Shown: positions 31,840-42,190 of the stretch, piece by piece
Numbering within the stretch: the first letter of the stretch is position 1
How the letters are laid out: the number at the start of each line of letters is the position of its first letter
DNA from: Ganoderma boninense
Taxonomy: Eukaryota > Basidiomycota > Agaricomycetes > Polyporales > Polyporaceae
Direction of reading: 5' to 3'
DNA length: 64,000 nt
Assembly (NCBI GenBank): GCA_002900995.3
Contig: CM035305.1
Location: 4,324,467-4,388,466 of the forward strand
Position numbers and translations under genes: made by a program
Notes under the pieces: generated by a model
Seen by the model: only the letters and a program-made list of their open reading frames with translations
Databases searched by the model: none
Told to the model about the DNA's origin: nothing

Positions 31840-33685
31840 ACCAATACCTCACGACTAAGAAAAAGTATAAGCCCGTAGCTCTCAAGACGCGGCCGCTCCT
31901 AGCAGACCTCCCCGAGAAGTTTCGTATCGAGCGAAAAATAATAGGCGATCCGCTCGCGGATATGCCCCCACTGAACCCTTCGCCTCCGTCACATTTCATT
32001 CCTGGTGCGCGTTACACCGCCGAGCGACGAGCAGAGCTTCGCGCGCGACACGAACACTTCTTATGGCCCGCCGAGCTCGACCTCATGGACGATATGATCA
32101 AGAATCAAGAGAGCGCTTTCGCCTGGACCGACGACGAGCGAGGCAGCTTTCGCCGCGACTTCTTCCCACCTGTAGAAATTCCAACGGTTCCCCATAAGCC
32201 GTGGGTATTGCGCAACATCCCCATTCCGCCGGGTCTCTATGACGAGATCTGTGATCAAATCCGCAAGAAGATCGCGAGTGGCGTATACGAACCGTCGAAT
32301 TCGTGTTATCGCTCTCGGTGGTTCGCGGTGGCGAAAAAGGACGGTCGCGTTCGCCTTGTACACAGTCTCGAACCGCTCAACGCGGTTACCATACAGCATT
32401 CAGGCGTACCACCAATCCCGGAATACATCGTCGAACAATTCGCCGCGCGACCGTGCGTCGGCTCATTCGACCTCTTCGTCGGGTACGACGAGCGCGAGAT
32501 CGCCGAATCGTCGCGCGACCTTACTACGTTTCAAACCCCCTTCGGCGCGCATCGCCTGACCACGCTTCCAATGGGCTGGACGAATTCAGTCCCTATCTTC
32601 CACGACGATGTGACCTTCATATTGCGCGACGAGATCCCAGCAAACGCGGCGGTATACGTCGACGACGTAATGACAAAAGGGCCGACCACCGACTATCGGC
32701 TCCCCGACGGATCGTTCGAGACCATACCCGAAAATCCTGGTATTCGCAGATTTGTATGGGAACATTTGTCGGTTGACAATCGCGTCATTCGTCGCATCGC
32801 GCACGCTGGAGGAACCTTCTCGGGACCGAAAGCTTGGCCGTGTATCGACGAGCGCGTTCTTGTTGGAAGTCGATGCACACCTCTTGGTCGACTGCCTGAG
32901 CGCGAACGTGTGGACGCTATTCGGAATTGGAAGTCGTTGAATACCTTATCGGACGTTCGCGCTTTTCTTGGCACTGTCGGCGTCGCGCGAATCTTCATCC
33001 GCGATTTCGCGAAACGGGCGAACGCGCTCACTATGCTCACGCGGAAAGACGTTCCCTTCGAATTCGGACCGAAACAGCTCGCCGCCTTCGAAGACCTTAA
33101 AACCGCCCTACTCGACTGTCCCGCGTTACGACCCCTTCGATACGAGTCCGACGCGCCCATTATTCTCGGAGTCGACACTTCCTACATCGCCGTCGGCTAC
33201 TTATTGTGCCAACAAGACGACGAAAACGCGAAAATCCGATACTACAATCGCTTCGGGAGTATCACCCTGAACGCGCGCGAAAGCCGCTTCTCCCAGCCGA
33301 AGCTCGAATTGTATGGCTTGTTTCGCGCCCTTTCGGCCCTCAAACTTCGCCTATTAGGAGTGCGTAATCTCATCGTCGAGACCGACGCCGGTTACATCAA
33401 GGGCATGCTCGCGAACCCCGATCTTCAACCATCCGCTTCCATAAATCGCTGGATAATGGGAATCCTTACCTTCCATTTCGAGCTCGTTCACGTACCTGGC
33501 AAGAAACACGCGCCCGATGGCCTATCGCGTCGCCCACCCCAACCGGACGACAAGCCGGAGCCGCCAACCGACGAGTTCGACGATTGGTTGGAGAACTTGT
33601 ATTCCTTCGTTCACATCATCAATCCGACCCCGCAATTACCGTCGGCTTCGTTACCCCACGCGAGCGAAACCGTCGATATGTTCGC
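31840..33685 (+). mobile_element. pol: Ty3/gypsy-like pol fragment (reverse transcriptase and RNase H)
   Basis: One open frame of about 615 codons abuts the hAT end at its 5' side and the N gap at its 3' side. RT motifs: VRLVHSLEPLNAVTI, FDLFVGYDERE, LPMGWTNSVPIFHDDV and the catalytic VYVDDV at about 32651. After FLGTVGVARIFIRDF comes RNase H (ILGVDTSYIAVGYLL, PKLELYGLFRAL, VETDAGYIKGML) and VPGKKHAPDGLSRR. It is the basidiomycete Ty3-like type, distinct from the 8.7-15.7 kb chromovirus (YVDD instead of YIDD). No gag, protease, integrase or LTR is visible here. It probably comes from another locus where a hAT copy interrupts this retroelement. Confidence 0.85.
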
Positions 33686-33785
33686 NNNNNNNNNNNNNNN
33701 NNNNNNNNNNNNNNNNNNNNNNNNNNNNNNNNNNNNNNNNNNNNNNNNNNNNNNNNNNNNNNNNNNNNNNNNNNNNNNNNNNNNN
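33686..33785. other. Assembly gap (100 N)
   Basis: Exactly 100 N, the usual placeholder for a gap of unknown size. Frames running across it are not real. Confidence 0.98.
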
Positions 33786-34339
33786 TCTCGCGAGCGAGAC
33801 CATGGTTGCGTCTCTGCGGTATGCTGGCGCGCCTCTGCTTCGATGACAGGCGCTTACCTCTCCGATATCACGGCTTATCACGCAATGTCAAAAAGCGAGC
33901 TGCGCCTTGATATACCCACTGGAGGCTCAGTCTGCATTGCCTGCCATGGTGTACAGTATAGATCCAATCGTGATCGGGTCTCTAACGTTGTATGCGTGCA
34001 AAACCCATGCTTGTATGCTCTATAAGTAATGTAAATGTTTATCAACATGGGTAGCAATCCTCTCAAGATAGTGGTCAACGGTCCGGCACTCTCAATGCGT
34101 GCATTGAACTTCACTTGAGCATAAAACATGCACACTATAGGTCTCCTATGGCTTATAACCTGCAACCTGCAATAGGTTTAGGTCAATATCTGGGTGGCCT
34201 GGATTCTATAGGTTTGAGAGCCGTAGGTTTAGGTGAAATTTCAGGTCGACCTAAACAGATCCCAATCATGGTTGAGAATTTGTGCAAACTTATAGGTTCA
34301 GCTCCCAATCATCTGTAGGTCGACCTACGTTCAGCCTTA
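33786..34339 (+). repeat. hAT right-end region, copy 2 (true end by duplication match)
   Basis: 554 bp. It differs from copy 1 by four single-base gaps and one substitution, all in the first 125 bases beside the gap, and is otherwise identical. It is followed by TCGTCCAC, matching the left flank. Confidence 0.9.
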
Positions 34340-34347
34340 TCGTCCAC
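34340..34347. repeat. Right target-site duplication of the hAT element
   Basis: TCGTCCAC, identical to 23175-23182, and continuous with the KDZ reading frame (IVHDRGIAG). Confidence 0.92.
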
Positions 34348-37300
34348 GACCGAGGCATAGCCGGCCTACCTATAGTTCCCTGCGCCTGTGTCAACGCACC
34401 GCCCCTCACGACCCAGTTGATGCGCGCAGGCTTCTGGCCCGCAACCTGGGAACATCCTCGCAGTGCGATTACCATCCGCGCGTTAAAAATATTCCAAAGT
34501 CTCACGGTTACCGCACACACGACCGCACACGACTTCATCGCCCACTTACAGAAGCTCACCGATGTGGTATGCCCCGACAACGTCCAGGTAAATGACTATC
34601 ATCTTTTTATGTGCTTAGAGCTCACGCGATCGAGCAGGATCGAGTAAGGGAGTTCCGAATAGCAGTCCGGACATACGCCTTCGTGCGAGCCTGTCGTCGA
34701 GCCGGGGTCAAACCTTCGGGCCAACTGCCTATCGGTTCTTTGGCCGTGATATGTCCGGCATGCCCCCAGCCCGATCACAATATGCGCGACGGCTGGGAAC
34801 GTCGCTCTTCCAAGTACGCGTAAGTGAACCACCCTTCTACAGCCAACGTTCCGCACCGAACGAGGTGACCACAGATATGTCGATGCCCTCCACTTCTGTG
34901 TCGATGGGAATTTTCATTTCAACCTGAAGCCGAAACACACCGATCCCAAGGATGTCCCACTCACGCTCGGAGGCGCCTATTTCTCCCACGAGACCGATTT
35001 CCAGCACTATATCGCGACAACGAAGCCGTACCCCAACGAAGTAAGACCATTTCTACTTGTAGACGAAGAAACCGAAGCCCTGACGTCGTGTCTACCGCCA
35101 CAGCCATCTACATGCAGCCAGTTTGTTGCTATGGGGGCAGGAAAGTACAAAGGACTGGTGTCCGGCATCATCGCGCTTGTATGCCGCCACAACCTGATAC
35201 TTCCAGGTGGGATCGTTGACCTCACAAAGGGCGAAAAGTAAGCAGGCAGACTGTTATAGCCATATATTATACAACATCTAAGCGCATGCCAGGTTCCTAT
35301 ACGTCGATTTCGCCAACGTTTCCGCCCTCCAGCGCTACCGAACACTCCGAGTACTCGTCATGATGTATGACATCAATTGCCAGTACATCAAGAACTTCTT
35401 TAGGCGAATCCAAGAACAGTTCTCCCCCGAAAAACGGCAAGCGTTCAAGTCCATCTCCTCCGTGGACCTACCTCCCACTCTGGTCACGGGTATCGGGAAG
35501 TATCACGCGCCGATGCACACCGCGCAGTGTAGACCATTCCACTCTCTCAACAACCTGCCAGGCGCTGCTGACTCCTTCGGTGAGAACGCGGAGCAGAAGT
35601 GGGCTGATATCGAAGGAATCACCCGCGCGATGAAGGAGATGTCCGCTGGACATCGACATGACAAAATCAACGACCACACCGGCGACACCAACACAAGGCT
35701 CGTACATAGCATGGGTAAGATCGCGTTTCCTAAGTTACGGAATGCGCAGCTAATGAACGCTCAGTCGACCACTTGTGCGACAAGCACCAAACCGCGCATC
35801 AACGGCTAGCGGACGCGGAAGCGTATCTACAGTCCGTCGAAGACTCAATTGACGATAAGGCTCTCATCTCGACATGGCAGAAGGAGCACGACGATTGGGA
35901 GGCCAAGGTCATAGACGTCACCAAGCACGGCGAGATGACGAACCCATTTGAGGTGGGTTCCGAAGCATGTACGTACGCAATGAGAGCGGTCTCCAACACG
36001 ATTCTTACTCATTTCACACACAGCACTCACGACACACATGATCATCGCGCAACTGAACGAGGACCACGAGCGACAAGGCAACAGGCATGGAATCGCACTT
36101 GTCGACGCCATGGAGGCCGCCTTTCGTCTCGAGAACACTCGGTAAGGAGGTTCTGAGACGTACTTTCATAAGCACTAAAATCCGCCACAGATTGGACCTT
36201 TTGCGGAAAATCGAGGGCACAGAGCCGAACGCCCACGAATGCAAAAAAATTGCGGCGAAGGTCGAGAACTACCGCCGAGCACTTCGTATCTGCCAAGACG
36301 AATTCGAAATCCTCCTGGCGCCTGCAATCGCGAAGGCCATCGAGGACGCCGAAGTGACCACTCGCCCCCTGCCACATACATTCCCGCGACACACGCCCGC
36401 AGACGATATCGCGCAACGGATATCCCCCTTCACTGACAAACCTCCCTCCTACGAGCTCGTCCCGAACACCACCAAACGCAAAGCCACGTCGCGCGCCGAA
36501 AAGACGTTACACGCTCTCGCCAGTGAGCTCTCAGATAGTGGCGTTCTCCTACCATCAGCGTATCACCAGCACGTTCGCGACCACATCGGCATGAAAATCG
36601 CAGTCGAGACGGAGCGCAAACTTCGCGAAGGCCTTGCCGCCGAGGCGCTCGACCAGCTCCGCCTGCATCTCACCACTCACAAGGCGCTCGAGCTTCGTCG
36701 ACGGCAAGTTTCAGGCGTGATCAATAATACCGAAGTAGACCGACGGCTTACGGAGAAAAGACTCGCTACCGATCGCGCCAAGTACCAGTACAGGAAGCAT
36801 CGCCATCTCCTGCGAGTACTAGGCATGCCAGAGACCCATCCCAAATTCAAGCCGCTCCTCGACACCGACTGTTCCGCCTTCGCGATCACTGCGGCCGAGC
36901 ACCAGCTCGGCGACAGTCACCGGCTGCCTAGCTGGATTTGGGGAGACTTTAGTTATGTTGTGAAGGTGAAAGAGGGTGACATTCGCAAGTTCCTCGACGA
37001 TAGTGAGCTTGATCACTAGCATTACCCTTTAGTCAGCCCCAGTCCCAGCCAGCTAACCATCCCGCACAGGTCTGAAAGCGCACTGGTTCCGACACAGTGC
37101 CTTTGTGCGACGCTGGCGAGAGGCCCTCAACACCCGCCGAGAGGAGATGTATCGCACCGTTCAGTCGTACCGCGCCAATCGACAAATATGGATCGAACGC
37201 GCAGAAGAACGGGAGGCAGCGAGCTGTCGTGGAGCTGCAGCATTTGCAAGGAGGTAGGCAACGTCGCTATTCCGTATGAGGCGAATCCACCACTCAGCGT

Positions 37301-37490
37301 GACATTGCAGGCAGGCCTATCGTTATGAGCGGCTGGAAAACAAGGCCACGGACAGGTTCCCGAAGGACATCTATGAGGCAAGTGTAAACATTCACATTGT
37401 GGACATAGCATTGAGATACACTTGCAGGCCGTTGGGATGTCTGACCACCCGTGGGAGATCATACGAACTGTACATGCCTCCAGACCAGTG
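34340..37490 (+). pseudogene. KDZ transposase, catalytic and C-terminal part
   Basis: Continues the gene begun at 22244. Exons in phase: 34340-34587, 34638-34819, 34875-35237, 35293-35714, 35765-35968, 36024-36141, 36191-37002, 37070-37253, 37311-37377, 37428-37490. Landmarks: CVNAPPLTTQLMRAGFWPAT, LAVICPACPQPDHNM, LHFCVDGNFHFNLK (first catalytic Asp), CSQFVAMGAGKYKGLVSGI, VMMYDINCQYIKNFF (second Asp), LPGAADSFGENAEQKWADIE, NDHTGDTN, then a long helical C-terminus and LRVLGMPETHPKFKPLL. The last intron (37378-37427) has a GCAAGT donor. Apart from the hAT insertion I see no stop or frame break, so the insertion may be what silenced it. Confidence 0.85.
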
Positions 37491-38989
37491 TAACTAATAC
37501 GTGTCTTGAGTTTCAGAGTGAATTGCGCGTTCGACGAAGCCCATAGTATCTATGCTCAAGCGTTGGAAGTTATCGCCCATGTGTAAGTATGCTAACCGTC
37601 CGGATCATTGCCGCTCCCTGTCCAGTTCCAGCGCAGACCAACATCTGGCGAGTACATCGAACCGCACCGGTACGCAATGTGGTCAAACTATAAACAACCC
37701 AGAGTCGTCAGGGATGTTTTGACCCATCCACATCCTGCGTTGATTTTCCAGTGCATCGACCTCGCACACGCACTCCAGAGGTGCTAATGAATCATTCGAT
37801 GCTTTCCGACGCATCATTTGCCCGGGTGAGCACAGAGTTCGTACTTTCTCTGGAGCTCGTATCTTAATTCACCCCAGGAACACAGAACTCCACGCACGAG
37901 CCAATGTCAACTATCGAACCCCCCGATGAACACATTTATTATCCTGTACCACTTACGTCGACGGTATGCTCCGCCAGACACCCAAACATGCGCGGATTGC
38001 ACAGGGGCCAGTCAAGCTCATGCGCACCTCGACGCAAAGGGAGGTCAACACGCCTTCTTACGCGAACACGAATACTGTTAAACCACTATGAACTACACAG
38101 TCCCATGACATCCGCCCCCTCTTGCGCGACAATATGCGCAACCTGCGGCGCGTTCGGTCGAGATGGTTGCGACCACGACGCGTGTCCCTCAGGTCAGGGC
38201 ATTCCGACGGATTGCCATGATGACGAAGCAGAAAGTCGCAGGACAGGGCATGGACACAACACGGTAGTCCCAGTGGGGATGACAACACCGCGCGGCTGGA
38301 GAGAGCGATTCAGAGGAGTCTTGCGGGAGTGGAAGCGGCACTGGCAGCACGGTATTGCATTGCACATTGGTATGCACCTTTTGCCATATCATCTTGCGTC
38401 CCCTGAGCTCGCAAGTGCTCCTTCAACGTCTTCGACCATCTTCACTCCAACGCATCATTATGGATCTCCGCGCCAACGAAGAGATAGGACACATCTTCGC
38501 GCTACGCACGGTACATGCTCCCGCCTACACGGAAGCATACACCGTGCGTAGCTTGTTCAATTCCGCCAGTGGGCACACGGAAGAGGACGACGATAGCTGA
38601 CATACCACCTCATCCAGACACTGTTCAGGTGGACTTGTCGCGTCCCACTCATCGAGGCGAATCTTATCGCGCGTCCGAACTCCTAAGCCACAACAACGGT
38701 GCGCGCTGGACGCAGTCAGTCCTAGCAAACCACGCCAAGCGTTGCAGCATGGCTGCGTGGGCGCCCGAACCCCCGCGCGCCAGCGCAGGCAGAACCAGGT
38801 GACCGTGGATGACGGCGAGGAGGAGATTTCCCTGGAAGTGCCATGTGCCGAGGAGGGCGGCAGTAGAATGCCGAGGAAACCGTTCAGGTCGTGGCACGAA
38901 ACACTCGTGAACGTCCATGACCAGGGATCGCCGCACACCGCAGGCGTGCGAACCGAGGTTCAGCTTGTCAACACCCACACGCAGCCTGG
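37491..38989. other. Possible exons, no assignable gene
   Basis: Plus-strand frames with GT-AG-like borders occur (NCAFDEAHSIYAQALEV near 37520, NTARLERAIQRSLAGVEAAL near 38290), but I could not join them into one protein or recognise a family. Confidence 0.3.
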
Positions 38990-39607
38990 ATGGTGCGTGT
39001 CATTATGGGTTGGCTTTCCGGTTGCCAACTGTTCTTTCTAACCTTCAAGCAGGTCGGTGCATGTAGCGCATACCCGGCAACGGACACGTGGATTCCCACT
39101 CATTTCGCCCCTCTGAAGAACCGCAGGGCCATCATCCACCACATGCTGCGAGGCATGATCCCACTGGCGTACTTTTACGCCTCGCGAAGAACGTCGCGTA
39201 CATTGCCCCAATTCATGAAGCTCGTGGTCCTCCCCGACGTCTGCATTCTCGCAGTGTTTCCATGCCTCTCCTGCCACAAAGCCATGGAAACACTGCGCGC
39301 AAGCGAAGCGTCAGGAGTAGCAATCAGGCCCGCGGACGTGAAAGACGAGCAGGGCATGCGAGGTGGTGCTGGTGACTCACGGGCGACCGCGAGCCTGAAC
39401 GAGGCGACCGCGAGGTTGAACGAGGCGACCGCGAGGTTGAACGAGGCGACCGCGAGGTTGAACGAGGCGACCGCGAGGTTGAACGAGTCGAACACGAGGT
39501 TGAACGAGTCGAACGCGAGGCCGAACGAGTCGAACGTGGCGGGGGACCTTCCATTTGTCTTAGCGAGGAAGAAGTCGCGTCGCCGCACAGCGAGGGACCT
39601 CTTTTGA
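38990..39607 (+). CDS. Hypothetical protein with seven-residue repeats
   Basis: An open frame with no ATG I trust, ending TTTTGA at 39607. The N-terminal part (FKQVGACSAYPATDTW, HHMLRGMIPLAYFYASR, MKLVVLPDVCILAVF) looks plausible but matches nothing I know. The C-terminal part is a heptad array (ATARLNE repeated, degrading to SNTRLNE and SNARPNE) followed by a basic tail KKSRRRTARDLF. Seven-residue periodicity with Leu every seventh residue could form a coiled coil. Likely a 3' exon of a longer gene. Confidence 0.4.
   Translation: MVRVIMGWLSGCQLFFLTFKQVGACSAYPATDTWIPTHFAPLKNRRAIIHHMLRGMIPLAYFYASRRTSRTLPQFMKLVVLPDVCILAVFPCLSCHKAMETLRASEASGVAIRPADVKDEQGMRGGAGDSRATASLNEATARLNEATARLNEATARLNEATARLNESNTRLNESNARPNESNVAGDLPFVLARKKSRRRTARDLF
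39386..39539 (+). repeat. 21-bp tandem repeat encoding heptads
   Basis: About seven copies of a unit close to GCGACCGCGAGGTTGAACGAG. The middle copies are identical, and the last three drift (TCGAACACGAGG, TCGAACGCGAGG). Confidence 0.9.
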
Positions 39608-39609
39608 GC

Positions 39610-41014
39610 TTGTTCTTCTTCTACCTGGTATGTACGTCAGCTTTGTATCCTCATCTGTGCCAAGGGCTGAATAATCCCGTGGCGCCCTCGCACCGGTGCG
39701 CTGTGCTCCGGTCGCCCGCGAATATATATGCCCGACCTCTACCAGTGCGCTCTTCACCGCACTCTGTCGCCCCCCACTCGCGATGGACCCATGGCGACCG
39801 TTGCTGAGATTGCGCGCCCTGTGATTAGTTCTTCCCCATAATCTGTTGGTTTCCATGTTCACTACATTTCGTCCTTAGCCACCCAGTTCGCGAAGACCCT
39901 GGAGTCATGAACCATGGCCAGCGTAGCATACGATGAATGGATGGGGATGACGAGGACGAAAACACAGACCCGCACCTGCGCGTCTACCAGCGGTTGGAGA
40001 CATTCCCGTCCGTGTTCGCAACGGATGAGACCGAGATCGCGCATGTGTAATCCTGAACTGCACATCAACCAGGATGGAGGTAAGTACAAACGTAAGCATA
40101 CCGTGGTCTCTGTGAAGATCCTATCACGGCCCGTAGGTGCGACAGGCAGGGATGGCACCGCGAGCTGACCGAGGACGAGGACCAAAAGAACGCTCACGGC
40201 CTGTGATTAGCACGCAGCGGGAGCCACGACAGGCCGGTTTAGGCAGGACGAGTAACAAAGATCTCTGCTCGCCCAGAGATCAAGCGACAGCTGGGCCGTC
40301 TGCGCGAGTTGCTGAAGCACTTCACGCGGGGCTGGCGGGAGGAAGGCGTGCCGAGCGCGAATATATCTGTCGACCTCTACGGGATGTGTTCCGGGACTGT
40401 GCGCTAGAAAGCGGAGGAGGATGAGGACTCCAGAGCCTGGAGCTGGGCCGTGACACCTTGGTAGTGTGATTCCGGAACTTGGTGAGTGGCATCTGTTCGC
40501 TAACGAAGTTCTCCTTTCATCTTGTGCGTTTCGCGACAACGTCGTGCGCGTAGTAATGCCCTGCTCATGAAGCGGCTTTGGCAGCCTAGGCGAAACTTCA
40601 TATGGCATGACTGGCATGCCCGCAGGTGCCTAAGTCATAACCTTCCCTAGCGGCCAGTGTGCCGAACACTTGTTACTTACGTGCAGGCTAGGACACGACT
40701 GCAAATGAGCAATCGCTCTTCGCCAACCTCACGTACGTTTCACAAACACTCGAAGTCGAGAGGGCCACTGAAATACATGCTTCCAGGACTGCGAGGAGGC
40801 GGGTGAATATACGAGGGGAACTCGTGCCTGCAAAGCGGATGGGCACAGGTAGGTGATGGGGCGTTTCGACGGGATTGGGCGCGGGAAAGTAGGTTGAACC
40901 TTAACAGGCGTCCTCATTCAACGAAGACGTCCCGTGAGCACCTCGTACCCACTGTTGCTCGCCTTTGCTGTCACAGCCACCTGCTCAACTGCTACCTGAC
41001 CGGATACTGTCTCC
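39610..41014. other. No gene recognised
   Basis: Only short frames on both strands. Nothing in composition or repeats stands out. Confidence 0.4.
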
Positions 41015-41904
41015 ATGCAACCTATCCCCCTGCCGCCGAAGGTCTTCAACGTGAGTGGTACACCGGACTCTCCCTTGAATCGACGAAAGACCGGCGTTTC
41101 CGCGGACAAACAGACTTTGGCCCCTGCGATCAAAGGCTACGTAGGCTTTGGAACGGAGGTCAGATTCGAACAGTTTGTCAACGTAAGTCGCTCGCCTCGC
41201 GTCCCGTATCCTTTTGAACGCGGTGTGCAGGTTTTCATACAACACTTCAACTGCACCGCACAACACTGCAAGAACAACTCGATCCTCGTGATACCCCCTC
41301 CCGAGCCGAGCGCATGGCCCTTTCGTCAGGGTGCGTTTAAGCTGTACAAGGTACGTTATCTACTAGCCCGGACGCGCCGCTCTCACTGAGATAAACATGC
41401 GCAATGACAAGTCTCCCAAGTCGTCTTTGAATCAACAAGACCTCCGTCGGCAAGTCCTTTTCTCTGTTCTCTACACACTGTTAATCTGCTCTCTCAGGCT
41501 TCGCACGGTGCTCTACTCCAAGTATGGCTGGGACCAGAACACATTCGAGCCTGGGACCCGCTGTTTGCCTCCTGGAAACCCCTAAGGTACGAAAGTCATG
41601 GAGACGAGCAGGCCACGAACTCACCCTCGTAATGTTTTGCATGTAGATTTACCTTCTCGTTTTTGGAAATGCTCTGTCGCCCTTATCCGGACTAAGGCTG
41701 AACACGGTTACAGTTAACACTGCGGTTAACAATTAACCGAGCCGCACTTTGAGCCGCAGTTATACGAGCCGCGGTTTACTGTTAACCGCAGTGCAGTTAA
41801 CTGCGGCTCCGGATCAAGGGTACAATAGAACACTTAAAACCGCAGTTTAACTGTGGTTTACAATGCTGTATTAAATACATAATATTTACATATTTAATAC
41901 TATT

Positions 41905-41976
41905 GTACCAGCCAGGAATTGAACCAGAGGCCCGGTGTGTTGAAACAGCCATGCTAACCACTGCACCATGGGCTCT
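41905..41976 (-). other. tRNA-like module (A and B box) in MITE, facing left
   Basis: Minus-strand A box TGGTGCAGTGGTTAGCAT (41968-41951) and B box GGTTCAATTCC (41925-41915), 25 nt apart. The acceptor and anticodon stems pair poorly, so it is a tRNA-derived sequence rather than a working tRNA gene. Confidence 0.75.
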
Positions 41977-42018
41977 TAATGAGCCTATACATATGTATAA
42001 TCATATACCAACGACCTT

Positions 42019-42060
42019 TTAGCTCTTATCTTATCTTATCTATCTTATCTTATCTTATCT
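42019..42060. repeat. TATCT-type microsatellite in MITE
   Basis: Repeated CTTATCTTATCTTATCT and variants, between the two tRNA-like modules. Confidence 0.85.
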
Positions 42061-42104
42061 CAGTAAGTAAGAGTACTTATTATATTACTTACCAATGGCT
42101 GTAA

Positions 42105-42190
42105 TGGTCTGTTGGTGTAGTGGTTAGTACGCCTAATCGAATGAATGCAGAGCCCTGAGGTCTCTGGTTCAATTCCCGGTTGGAACACTA
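42105..42190 (+). other. tRNA-like module (A and B box) in MITE, facing right
   Basis: A box TTGGTGTAGTGGTTAGTAC (42112-42130) and an identical B box GGTTCAATTCC (42166-42176), 35 nt apart. It aligns with the left module through GGTG-AGTGGTTAG and CTCTGGTTCAATTCC. It does not fold as a complete tRNA. Confidence 0.75.

Larger units (their letters stand above)
23183..34339 (+). mobile_element. Large hAT DNA transposon inserted in a KDZ transposase gene
   Basis: Ends are a perfect 18-bp inverted repeat TAAGGCTGAACGTAGGTC, and the flanks are 8-bp duplications. It contains a hAT transposase (25731-29418), a divergent unknown gene (25121-23537), about 1.9 kb of noncoding sequence with two hairpins, and subterminal GTAGGT-type motifs at both ends. 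The interval as assembled (11157 bp) also holds an extra right-end copy, a Ty3-like pol fragment and a 100-N gap (31840-33785) that probably do not belong; without them the element would be about 8.66 kb (23183-31839). Confidence 0.9.

Noticed and set aside
33584..34025. Open frames running through the N gap
   Set aside because: They are produced by translating N as open sequence and joining unrelated flanks.
39386..39539. CRISPR-like direct repeats
   Set aside because: Units are contiguous 21-mers without spacers, and the window is eukaryotic.
41905..42190. Two tRNA genes
   Set aside because: A and B boxes are good, but acceptor and anticodon stems do not pair properly, so I call them tRNA-like modules of the MITE.
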